DNA of 64,000 bases from Drosophila pseudoobscura (taxonomy: Eukaryota; Arthropoda; Insecta; Diptera; Drosophilidae), in contig NC_046679.1 of the NCBI RefSeq assembly GCF_009870125.1, forward strand, positions 30,194,001 to 30,258,000, given 5' to 3'. Of the stretch, positions 11,285 through 20,773 are shown piece after piece. The position numbers and the translations under genes were made by a program. The first letter of the stretch is position 1; every line of letters begins with the position of its first letter. The notes under the pieces were generated by a model. It made no database searches. It saw nothing but the letters and a program-made list of their open reading frames with translations, and was not told the DNA's origin.

Positions 11285-11650
11285 TCAAACGAGCAACGAG
11301 CAAACGAGTCGATGAAAACTAACTGAGAAAGTAGAGACAGCCCGAGACTGGAAGAGGTTCAGAGTGGGCTTTGCTACAATCTTTAGCGCTGCTGCTGACT
11401 CGGTACGGATTTGGGGCAGACTGAAAAGGATCTTCAGCTGGGCCTTGAGTATCAGCCTCTTGTTTTGGAAACGCTCACGGAGGGCGTTCCATGCGGACGC
11501 GAAACCCTCGTTCGTAAGTGGAGCCTGTGCCACTATGTCGTGGGCTTCACCGCTGGTCTTTTTGTTGAGGTGGAACAGTTTTTCCACTGGAGCCAACCTT
11601 GGGTTTTCTATGTAGATGGCGGTGAACAGGTCTCGGAACGTGGGTAACTG
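11285..11650 (-). mobile_element. BEL/Pao gag fragment (degenerate)
   Basis: The minus-strand translation contains the DUF1759-type gag signature seen in BEL/Pao elements: PVEKLFHLNKKTSGEAHDIV, then SAWNALRERFQNKRLI and LKILFSLP. The intact element at 37920 has the equivalent VIEKFNHLISCLSDEALGTI and FNLPRMS. No LTRs, protease or reverse transcriptase are nearby, so this is an old truncated relic from a different family than the intact one. Confidence 0.65.
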
Positions 11651-12159
11651 CTGGTAGTCCCCACTGAAAACTTCAGTGTCACATGGAGGGAGGCGGCAAC
11701 CGTAAGTGAAATGAAGTGAGCCGCTGACACTACGGAGGTTCGATGGTAAAAGAGTGTATTTTTTTAGTTTTGGAATTGTAATGATGAAGCTCTCACAATA
11801 TTAACGGCGCTGCCCGTGTCGAACATAGCGGAAAAAATATTTTTATAAGTTTTGCGTTTTAGATCAGTGTAAAAATATACTCCTACCTGGTCAAACTGCA
11901 TTTTCTTTGCACTTTAAGAAGCCTCCAGAACTAATCATTGTTCGAAGAGCCGCGGCCACACTATGGCTAAACACTTGATTGGCAGCTTTGACCTTCAAAG
12001 CTATTTGGATATATGTATATGCTTTGTTGCTATTTTCGGGCAGAGTCGCGTTGAATTTCTGGAATCGATTTCATAAAGTTCTTCGACTATTTTCCATAAA
12101 ACAACGACATCAGGGGTATAAAGATTTATATTTCGGACAATGTTCCTTAGCGAGTTAAT

Positions 12160-12935
12160 CATATGTGGAACATCGTAAATCGCAAATATTTCTTTATCTT
12201 GAACTTTAAAGCTGGGGTTCTTAATGTCGACTCCCAGTCTTCTGAAACCAGCTCTATTATTTGAGCCCTGGTCGCAAAGCTTTGTGCTTGTTCAATATTA
12301 GCCGTCACTTTATTTAAAAGGGCTTCGTGTTTTAAACCATTTATACCAGCAGTTACAGTATAACTTAAAACGTATTTCCAGTTTTCAAATAGGCCTCTTA
12401 TCATGAAAACACAGACTTGCTGCCCTAAAAGGCTTTTTGTATTTTGGCCATCATTTTTGTAGCCTTGAATTTCATCGATTGCAATATTATAATGAAGAGC
12501 TCGTTTAATCTTAATTTCCTCAAATAAAATTACTACTTCTTTTCCCTTAGAACTCATTCCATCAAAAATTGTCTATAAATTGCTGAGTAAATCAGGATTA
12601 AATCCTGGCCTCATGTTTTTCAGCACAGCCCATCGCGCTAACGTGCGTTTTGATGGCAGTTTTAAATTTAGAACATCTCGAAGATATTCATAAGTCCTTG
12701 ACGAGTAAAAGTTAATATTTTTCGCAATTACTTTTTCTGCGGGGCTATGATGCATATCGTTTTTGCCTCCGCAGAAACATGAGTCATCTTGGCTATTATG
12801 GGAATAATATTTGGTTTTAAGTGAGTTGTTTTGATTCTGTAACGCCTATTCCTGCGATATACAACCCTTTTTAAGGCAAAAAATCGATCTTTCAATTTTT
12901 TAAAGCCATTCTCTCTTTTTTTTTGGTCAGCCATT
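12160..12935 (-). pseudogene. P-element-like transposase relic
   Basis: Three overlapping minus-strand reading frames together resemble a P-element/THAP9-type transposase: a lysine-rich N-terminal piece (12728-12934), then LRDVLNLKLPSKRTLARWAV (12573-12755), then EEIKIKRALHYNIAIDEIQG and VFMIRGLFENWKYVLSY (12159-12557). The order is right but the frames are broken by at least two frameshifts or stops, and no THAP zinc finger or terminal repeats are visible. It may belong to the 1360/ProtoP branch. Inactive. Confidence 0.55.
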
Positions 12936-13485
12936 AGTTCATAATATTAATGGGGAATAAACACAACGTACCAGCGGAAAAACGAATCACTTGTCTTTCT
13001 CACAAGCTTCGCGCGCGCTTTTTGTCTATCCATCATTCCACGCATTCATACTCACACACACTTACGAGCCCTTTAAGAGTACTAACACTTTTCTAAGAAC
13101 CTTGCCACCAAGACATCAAGACAACAGTAATTTTGAAAACCCTCATGCAATATACGAATATAATAAACTTTAATATTTATGTACATAAGATATTTTATAA
13201 TTGAATTAGAAAATTTATGGGTATTGTCCATGAGAGTATTCAAGGTGCGACCGGCATCTAAATTTTTGCTTTGCAGATTCCCGTCGGAAAGCGCGCGATT
13301 GACAATTGATTTGAAATATATGTAAAACCAATTCCATTTATATTTATGCATATTTATTTAAGTATATATATATTTTTTCTTATATTGTATATTTAGATAC
13401 ATCATTGTTTTAGTTATAATAAACAAAAAAGTCGAGAGCCGACGGCGTTTGCATAATTTGTATAATTTATAATAATCCTGTTTGA

Positions 13486-14449
13486 AATAAGGAAATAAAT
13501 GTGTAATTATATTATTGTAATATTTTATATTTTGTGGTATAAATCAAACAAATAACAGCTTTTATTTTATTTCCCGCGCCCTAGTGTACCATACCCCCAC
13601 CCCCTGCCCATTCTTCATTTATTTTGTGGCGGTAGGTCAGACCATCAAAAGACCCAAAACAAGAACCAAACTCAAATTTCAGTTATAGCGGCCAGCAATA
13701 GTAAACACACACACGCAAAGTACGTGAGAATGCATGTGCACCCATACACTAAAACATGCTGGTGGCAAAACAGATCAGACCTGAGAGAGTTCAAAAAATC
13801 TGAAAAAACATACAATCACATATTTTTGTCGAAACATATTGCGTGTGTACTAACACATGCAAAGATGTTCTCTCTGCGCTCTCTCTCTCATGATGACGTC
13901 ACTCTGGGGTACGGATAGCGCAAGCCGGTGTGTGACACTTTCGTTGTATCACTAACCATACAGTATATAGATGTGCCAGTTCATACAACGAAATTGTCAC
14001 ACACCGACTTGCGCTATCCGTACCCCAGAGTGACGTCATCATGAGAGATAGAGCGCAGAGAGAACATCTTTGCATGTGTTAGTACACACGCAATATGTTT
14101 CGACAAAAATATGTGATTGTATGTTTTTTCAGATTTTTTGAACTCTTTCAGGTCTGGTTCTGTTTTGCCACCAGCATGTTTTAGTGTATGGGTGCACATG
14201 CATTAATGCATGTACTTTGCGTGTGTGTGTTTAGTATTGCTGGCCGCTAGAACTGAAATTTGAGTTTGGTTCTTGTTTCGGGTCTTTTGATGGACTGACC
14301 TACCGCCACAAAATAAATGAAGAATGGGCAGGGGGTGGGGGTATGGTACACTAGGGCGCGGGAAACAAAATAAAAGCTGTTATTTGTTTCATTTATACCA
14401 CAAAATATAAAATATTACAATAATATATTTACACATTTATTTCCTTATT
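13486..14449. repeat. Long foldback: inverted repeat with ~463 bp arms and 35-nt loop
   Basis: The left arm 13486-13948 is the reverse complement of 13984-14449 with few mismatches (for example GTGAGAATGCATG against ATGCATTAATGCATG). The loop is 13949-13983. The arms contain a CA-rich stretch, a CATGATGACGTCA site and CTCTCT runs. No transposase is encoded. It looks like a foldback or hairpin element. Confidence 0.9.
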
Positions 14450-14450
14450 A

Positions 14451-14774
14451 AAAACACACACACGCAAAGTACATGCATTAATGCATGTGCACCCATACAC
14501 TAAAACATGCTGGTGGCAAAACAGAACCAGACCTGAAAGAGTTCAAAAAATCTGAAAAAACATACAATCACATATTTTTGTCGAAACATATTGCGTGTGT
14601 ACTAACACATGCAAAGATGTTCTCTCTGCGCTCTATCTCTCATGATGACGTCACTCTGGGGTACGGATAGCGCAAGTCGGTGTGTGACAATTTCGTTGTA
14701 TGAACTGGCACATCTATATACTGTATGGTTAGTGGTTGTATGAACTGGCACATCTATATACTGTATGGTTAGTG
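14451..14774 (+). repeat. Third foldback-arm copy with 40-bp tandem duplication
   Basis: 14451-14734 is the reverse complement of the foldback loop plus right arm (13950-14232) and looks virtually identical, so a second inverted pair lies around a roughly 220 bp spacer. The last 40 bp (14695-14734, GTTGTATGAACTGGCACATC onward) is repeated exactly at 14735-14774. Both right-arm copies contain the same stop-free 61-codon frame (14014-14199 minus, 14485-14670 plus), which I do not consider a gene. Confidence 0.85.
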
Positions 14775-14859
14775 GTTATACCGATATATCTAAATATATA
14801 TTGAGAATCGGTATTTTTAGTGTGTTTTCGGTATTTGGTATTTCGGTACCCGCTGGCAC

Positions 14860-15160
14860 TAGGGATTTATGCAGTCAATCTATTTCATCAATCTATTAAA
14901 TTTAATTTTCAATGAAATCCAATTAAAGCAAGTATTAAGAATAAGCCTGTCAATTAGAAAATAGATTCACTAATCGGATACAATTATGTGGGCATGGCTA
15001 AATGTTTCATCTAGCTAGTAATATTCGACGGAAGATCAAAATCGGGGAATATGTAAAATATAACTTGAATTTGTTAGTATATTTACGGTATATTTCGAAA
15101 TTGAGACGGTATATTTCGGTATATTTCTGAGAGTCGATTTATGTGGAGACAGAAAATGGT
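14860..15160 (-). repeat. Right arm of the inverted repeat flanking the intergenic island
   Basis: Reverse complement of the sequence at 9886-10095; its outer part, about 14870-14920, matches the reverse complement of about 10690-10755. It ends directly at the MED7 promoter, so the repeat may include or abut the core promoter. Confidence 0.6.
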
Positions 15161-15167
15161 CACATTG
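15157..15167 (+). promoter_or_regulatory. Motif-1-like core promoter element of MED7
   Basis: TGGTCACATTG, one mismatch from the fly core-promoter Motif 1 (GGTCACACT), lies 102 bp before the MED7 start codon. No TATA box is seen, which fits a housekeeping gene. Confidence 0.45.
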
Positions 15168-15268
15168 ACAAAAACAAAAGACTGCACAAATTGCTCGGGG
15201 AAATTTTGAAAATTCGGGATAAACAGATATAAGGAATAGGACTCTCTCTACTCTTTTTACCGCTCAGA

Positions 15269-15994
15269 ATGTCAACCCAAGAGACCCAGGTATCCAGCCT
15301 GCCGATGCCGCCGGAGCGGTACATCAGCAACTACACGGAGGAGAACATACGCCGCAATCGCGCACCACGTCCACCGCTGCCCCCCTCGCAGCACGAAGTT
15401 TACAGTATGTTCGGCATCCAGTACAACAATGACGAGATGATACGCTCCCTGGAGTCGCAGAACATCAAGCGCCTGATACCCATACACTTTGACCGTCGCA
15501 AGGAGCTGAAAAAGTTGAACCACTCGCTGCTGGTCAATTTTCTGGATCTGATAGACTTCCTCATCCTCAATCCCGACAGTCCCCGGCGAACAGAGAAGGT
15601 GAGTTGGCACCAGAACCAAGCAAATCCATGGATTAATCTTGATAAATGAACCCCTTTGCAGATAGATGACCTCAGCCTGCTGTTCGTCAACATGCATCAC
15701 CTGTTGAACGAGTTTCGGCCGCATCAGGCCCGTGAAACGCTGCGCGTGATGATGGAAATGCAGAAGCGTCAGCGTGTGGAGACCGCCACCCGTTTTCAGA
15801 AGCACTTGGAGCGTGTGCGGGACATCGTAAACAGCGCCTTTTCCGCCCTGCCCGTCCTGTGCGACGACGATGAGAAGGGCAATGCCAAAGTCAAGTCGGA
15901 AGTGGATCCCCTCGAATCGAATGCGGCGGCCAAGAACGATCCGAGCTATCAGCATGATCGCATGATGTGCAAGCTGGTGGATGGCATCGAATGA
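15269..15994 (+). CDS. MED7: Mediator complex subunit 7
   Basis: Two exons, 15269-15598 and 15662-15994, split by a 63 bp GTGAGT...GCAG intron, give 220 aa, which is the length I recall for fly MED7. The N-terminus has the diagnostic [14 protein letters not shown] and [15 protein letters not shown], then [20 protein letters not shown] and a helical C-terminal half ([20 protein letters not shown]) that pairs with MED21 in the Mediator middle module. Mediator links transcription factors to RNA polymerase II in the nucleus. The start is the first ATG and matches the family. It lies inside the duplicated unit, so a second MED7 should sit left of the window. AATAAA at 16091 is a likely polyadenylation signal. 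Confidence 0.96.
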
Positions 15995-16090
15995 GATTGC
16001 AGGCCAGAATGATGATTGAAGGAATACTGGTCATTGTGAATGGCACGAAGTTATAGCACCCATATTTATAGCATCTTATAGACCCCTAAG

Positions 16091-16096
16091 AATAAA
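16091..16096 (+). terminator. MED7 polyadenylation signal
   Basis: AATAAA about 97 bp after the MED7 stop codon, in AT-rich 3' UTR. Confidence 0.6.
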
Positions 16097-16199
16097 GTAC
16101 ATAGTTTTTGTTTTGTGATGATAATCGTATATTACATGCCTTGCGATTAATTCCTGCAACTAAAGATTCTTCCATTCACATTGATTGAAACTGTTTAGT

Positions 16200-16946
16200 A
16201 ATTCGAGTGATACATTTTACGAGAGATCATATCACTTCTCTGTCGTGTGGCGGCGTATCTTAAGATAAGGGGTGTGTATCTCTACAGATTTCACCACCGA
16301 AATGACGTAGCCAATGAAACGTGATATTGTTTTAGAAAGGGATAATCATGGATATATAAGAGAACATTATTTGAGGCAGCCTCCCTCGAAAAGTGTTCCG
16401 GTTGCTACCTACCTCATAGTCTTATCACCAGTACAGCGCGTTACATTATAATATAACCATAGACTAAGATTTCAGAATGGATATCTCTAACGATTAGGAA
16501 ACCCTTAGAAAAATGTGGAATAAAGAAAGTTTAAGTGAAGTGAAGTGCTTCTTCATGATAAATCGATATATAGTTTTCCAACGCACTGTACTTGTCTCCC
16601 TCTATGACAACGTGTTCCCTCCGGATAAAGATAAAGTTTTATGTGTTTATTACCTTCTTTAGGCTGTAATTCTAGGCGATAAGAGATGTGTAGATGAATC
16701 TTCAGGTTTTATTGAGACAAATCCCGATAAAAGCAGCTACCATTCGTACGAGCAGATCATTTACCGCGCAGCAGTGCAGCAAGTGGCATCATCCGTGAAG
16801 TGGGATCTTCTCTACGACCTCTGAGATTAATTGTGATAGTGCTTTTCAATTAAGAACTCATACATCGTATTAATTGAACAATTGAGAACATTCAAGTGCA
16901 GCTTAATAAGAAATTCATACAGTGATCGGCAGATATACGCATAAAG
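16200..16946 (+). promoter_or_regulatory. Candidate promoter and 5' UTR of gene A with GATA-site cluster
   Basis: Between MED7 and gene A there are repeated GATAA/TTATC words at about 16264, 16339, 16424, 16556, 16623, 16629, 16678 and 16726, and a TATA-like TATATAAG at 16353-16360. GATA clusters are common upstream of fly midgut genes, so gut expression is a reasonable guess. The transcription start is not determined and could be near 16385. Confidence 0.35.
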
Positions 16947-19442
16947 ATGTCGGAAAAGTATATTGAACGTGTGGATCCAGCGAAAAGTAAAGGTAAATCC
17001 TTAAATCGAATGGAACAAGCCCAAAATATCAAAGGAACTAGTGAAAATAAATTGTGAGCTAAATATAAAATGCCAATTCATCATAGATTTTGTTTTTAAA
17101 AGTGATTGGAACTCTCTATTACACGTTCCAAAACAATATGGTGGTATAAAACCTATACAATGATCCGATTGTGAAGAGTACTGCTTGGGAACTAGTGTTA
17201 TCAAAGTGCTCCCCTAATCTCAAAGAAGGGAGAGATTGTCCCGTCCCCAACCATAAAGTGCAATTAAAGCAAGTGTATAAATCTTTTGGGTTACAGAACC
17301 AGACGTGGATAACGACACGGATGGTGATTCGAACAGCACGGCTGAGGCCTCACCCACGCCCAAAGAGGATGCACCAGCGGACTTCGATAAGGCCATCGAG
17401 GCGGCTGGCTTCGGGATCTTCAATCTTCTGCTGCTCTTCGTTTCGATACCCGCCCAGAGTGCGGCCATTTTCGAGTCCAGTTCCATGTCGTTTATCCTGC
17501 CGGTGGCCGAGTGCGATCTCCGTCTGACTCTCGAGGACAAGGGTGTCCTGAATGCGGTGGCCTATGCCGGCATGACCATATCGGCCATTGCCTGGGGCTA
17601 TTTGGCCGACACCAAAGGACGTAAGAAGATACTCTACTGGGGCTACCTGATCGATGCCGTTTGTGTCTTTGGCAGTGCGCTCAGTCAGAACTTTATGATG
17701 CTGGTGGTCTTCAAGTTTCTCGGTGGATTAGTGTAGGTTTCCATGATCCATTCTTTGTGGTTTTTACTGAAAGAAATCCATTCTTTTAATAGGGTAAATG
17801 GTCCCGCAGCTGTTCTGTTTACCTACCTGACGGAGATGCATGGACCCAAGCACAGATCTTCAGTTCTAATGATAGTTGGGATGGTTACATCCACGGCAAC
17901 CGTCTCACTGCCTCTGCTGGCCTGGGGCATCTTTCCCAGGGACTGGGACTTTGAAATCGTGGGTCTCACAAGTAAGTTGTATCCCCGGCGTATCCTTAAA
18001 CACTACTAATTCTGATGTTCACATGTATAGTTCACAGTTGGCAAATCTTTTTGTTTGTCTTGGGCATCCCAAGTCTTGTGAGTGGTTTGATATTTTGTGC
18101 CATGCCAGAGAGTCCACGCTTTCTGATGGCCCAAGGACGCACGGAGGAGGCTTTGCAGGCCTTCCAGCATATCTATCATGTGAATACACGCAAGCCCAAG
18201 GATACCTATCCAGTGAGTATCCTCAAACCAGAGAAGAAAAAGCCTATAGCGGCTTAAACTCTTCTTTTTTGCAGATCAAGGTACTCGTGCAAGAGGCGCC
18301 CAATCGCAAGGCCAACCAGGACGAGGTCATCTACACCATTGAGGAGAAAACCGGCGAGAAAGTGCCGCAGAAGCCTCAGTCGCGCACTCTGATGGAGAGT
18401 CTCCGCGCTGGCTTTGGCCAAATGAAGCCTCTGGCTCACAAGCCCCTGCTCAGCCTCTCCCTGCTGCTGTACATCATGCAATTCAGCATCTTCCTGGGCA
18501 TGAACACCATTCGTTTGTGGCTGCCGCAGCTGTTTGCCTCCATGGCGGAGTACGAGGCGGAGTTCAGTGGGGCCACTGCCAGCATGTGCACCATTCTCGA
18601 GTTTAGCGTCAATAAAACAGCTGAGACTGCCTTAGATTATGCCAATGCCTGTTCCGAGGTAAGATCTATCTTCCATCTCTGCGCTAGATAAGTCTTATCT
18701 GTCAGTTAACTTTATGTCCAATCATCGTGAGAGTGACGTAAACCTTTCTCTATCTTTATCTAACTCTCGTCTCCCATCTGTGATCTGTCTTGCAGCCAAA
18801 GGAGATTTCCATGGACATGTATATAAACAACATCATTGTCTCGGCCTGCGGCTTCGTTGGTTACTTCTTTGCGGGTGGCCTTCTGAAGGCATTAGGCCCC
18901 AAACGTCTGATGAGTAAGTATTTCTACACATTTATTTATTCCTTATATTATTGATTGAGGATTTTCTGCCTTCAGCCTATGGTCTGTATCTTTCTGGAGC
19001 ATTTGGCATGGTGCTTTACTTCTCGGTCAGCAGCATGATGACTCTTTTCGTCTCTGCCACATTTCTGACCATCACCGGCATAGCAGTCTCCTCTCTGTTG
19101 GGTGCAGTGGTGGCCCTATTTCCCACCCAACTCAGGTGAGTGTTCCCCTTACAATCTGTTGTCTGTAATCTCTATAGAGATTTGTTTCCCTTCAGAACTG
19201 TTGTCGTGGCCATAGCCATGATGTGCGGCCGCTTTGGTGCCTTGTCGGGTAATCTGCTCTTTCCGGTCTTCATTCAGATCGGTTGTTTGCCTCCCTTTAT
19301 AATGGTATCATCGGTGCTGCTGTGTAAGTTTTCCACTTGAGATTACGTCTTCCCAGATATGGGTCTATCTCTCTTTCTTCTTTCAGTGGCTGGCACACTC
19401 TCCATATTCGTGCCCAATCCGGCAAAGGCTGCCTTTTCTTAA
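16947..19442 (+). CDS. SV2-like MFS transporter, complete (gene A)
   Basis: Nine coding exons: 16947-16992, 17297-17732, 17793-17971, 18031-18212, 18275-18658, 18796-18913, 18976-19135, 19196-19323 and 19387-19442. All have GT-AG ends and consistent phases, giving 562 aa. The predicted 12-TM major facilitator has an acidic cytoplasmic N-terminus (residues 1-50), the loop motif GYLADTKGRKK (116-126) and PESPR (246-250), with a long extracellular loop around exons 5-6. It belongs to the SV2-like/organic-solute group; the substrate is unknown. Exon structure matches gene B downstream. The start ATG lies in a short first exon; phase 1 joins AAG to the acidic segment. Probably the CG14691-type gene near TkR86C. 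Exons 6-9 are duplicated at 1-643. Confidence 0.92.
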
Positions 19443-20094
19443 GGAATTGTGTTTAAATTATGGTTTAAGGACACATCAAGTGGTTGAAGCTGCCACTGAA
19501 TTGTAACTTAATCTTAGGAAAATTTAGTTGTACAAATTAGCAATTATTGGGGGCTTAAGACAATGTCTGTAACTATTTATATTTACCTTAGGAAAACCCG
19601 TTCAAATATACATACATACATATGTATTTATCTGCATACTCGTATCGTATCTTTATTGCTTTGTTCAGTGAAAGGATGTGCTGGTTGGGCCAGGACAAAG
19701 GCAAGCCTTCGACATGCAAATCTCATTAACACCAATTAAGTGGAAGCCAACAGGCAACAGGCAGTGGGGCGGGACAGGCACTGTGGCAGGGCAGGCAGTG
19801 CTGGTGTGGCAGTCAGGTGTGTGGCTCTCTTACTGGGAAAACATCGAGTGGAAGATGGAAATTAGTGATGCCTGAATCAACTAATCCGACGGCAGGCCCT
19901 CCTTAAGTGGCAGCGATTTATTAGATTGCTCGCTCCGATGATTCGTGAGGGCAGATCCTCATCATGGGAACACTCAAGTGATTCTTGCCCCCTGATGTTG
20001 AAATGTGTTTCGTTATTTCTCTGATATCCAGGAGCTCTTGCCATTAGTTGTTAAAATTTACACATTTGCTGGATATCCTATACATTCGTTATTG
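19443..20094. other. Spacer between gene A and decayed gene B (right copy)
   Basis: Same as 644-1296 except for a 1-bp deletion near 20075. No gene seen. Confidence 0.6.
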
Positions 20095-20773
20095 ATGGCC
20101 GATTCAAAAAGGACTTTGAACATACTGCAGCAGACTTTGAGACGGCCATTGCGGAATGCGGTTTCGGACTCTTCAACATCATTGTGGCAGCCGTCGGCGT
20201 CGTGGGTTTCGTGATCATCTTTCCCCTGATGCGCATACCCCTGGTGGCGAATCACATATTGAGTGGGTCCCCTCCCTTGATCCTCTACGGTCTCTAATCT
20301 TCTCTGCTCCACAGAGGTGTTCCTCTTCATATGCGTCTTCCTTGCGGGTAGTCTGTATTTCGCCAAAACCTCTCTGGTCACCATGATCATTGCCGCTGTT
20401 TATCTGACAATGATGGGTGTCTGTGCCACAACGATTATTGGCATATCTGTGATAATGTTTCCCACGCTAATGAGGTGCGTACATCCCCCACATCCCCACA
20501 AAGGCGGCTTAAATGATTTTCTCACCCACAGAACAATGGTTATATTGCTGATTATGACCTTTGGGCGACTGGGTTCGGTGGCTGGCAACATATTACTGCC
20601 GGTTTTCATGCAAATCAACTGCCCTGCCCCTTTCCTGTGGCTGGTGGCACTGATGAGCAGTGAGTACTAGTGCTTCTCTACTGTTTCTATACACCTAATT
20701 CCTACAACATTCAACAGTTGCGTTTATATTTTCGGTATTCCTGAAGGTCGATATAGAGCAATCACTGGCCTAA
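20095..20773 (+). pseudogene. Decayed SV2-like gene B (right copy) with 1,303 bp deletion and frameshift
   Basis: Compared with 1297-3279, positions 1380-2682 of the intact gene are missing. The join falls in a CAA shared by both edges and fuses the first 28 codons of exon 1 to the middle of exon 5 (LFN then IIVAAVG). The fusion itself preserves the reading frame. A separate 1-bp deletion just after the start codon (GATTCC to GATTC) shifts the frame, giving MADSKRTLN and a stop 39 codons on. Remaining pieces are fused exon 20095-20262, then 20315-20474, 20532-20659 and 20718-20773. TM segments 1 to about 7 are lost. Not a functional transporter unless a downstream start is used. Confidence 0.88.

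Larger units (their letters stand above)
9555..15268. other. Repeat-rich intergenic island between the divergent gene and MED7
   Basis: About 5.7 kb of stacked repeats: inverted copies of one AT-rich sequence at both ends, BEL/Pao and P-element relics, and a long foldback, each listed separately. About 10770-11150 is GC-richer and unassigned; I see no gene in it. About 12960-13480 is AT-rich with nothing I can name. Confidence 0.7.

Noticed and set aside
14014..14670. Identical 61-codon ORFs in two foldback arms
   Set aside because: Identity follows from the repeat itself; no start context, no homology, and the left-arm version differs.
13486..14774. CRISPR-like or TIR transposon interpretation of the repeats
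   Set aside because: There are no short regularly spaced repeats, no transposase between the arms, and this is a eukaryotic genome. Foldback is the simpler description.
15272..15955. 227-codon minus-strand ORF over MED7
   Set aside because: Antisense shadow of the MED7 exons that reads through its intron; no homology.
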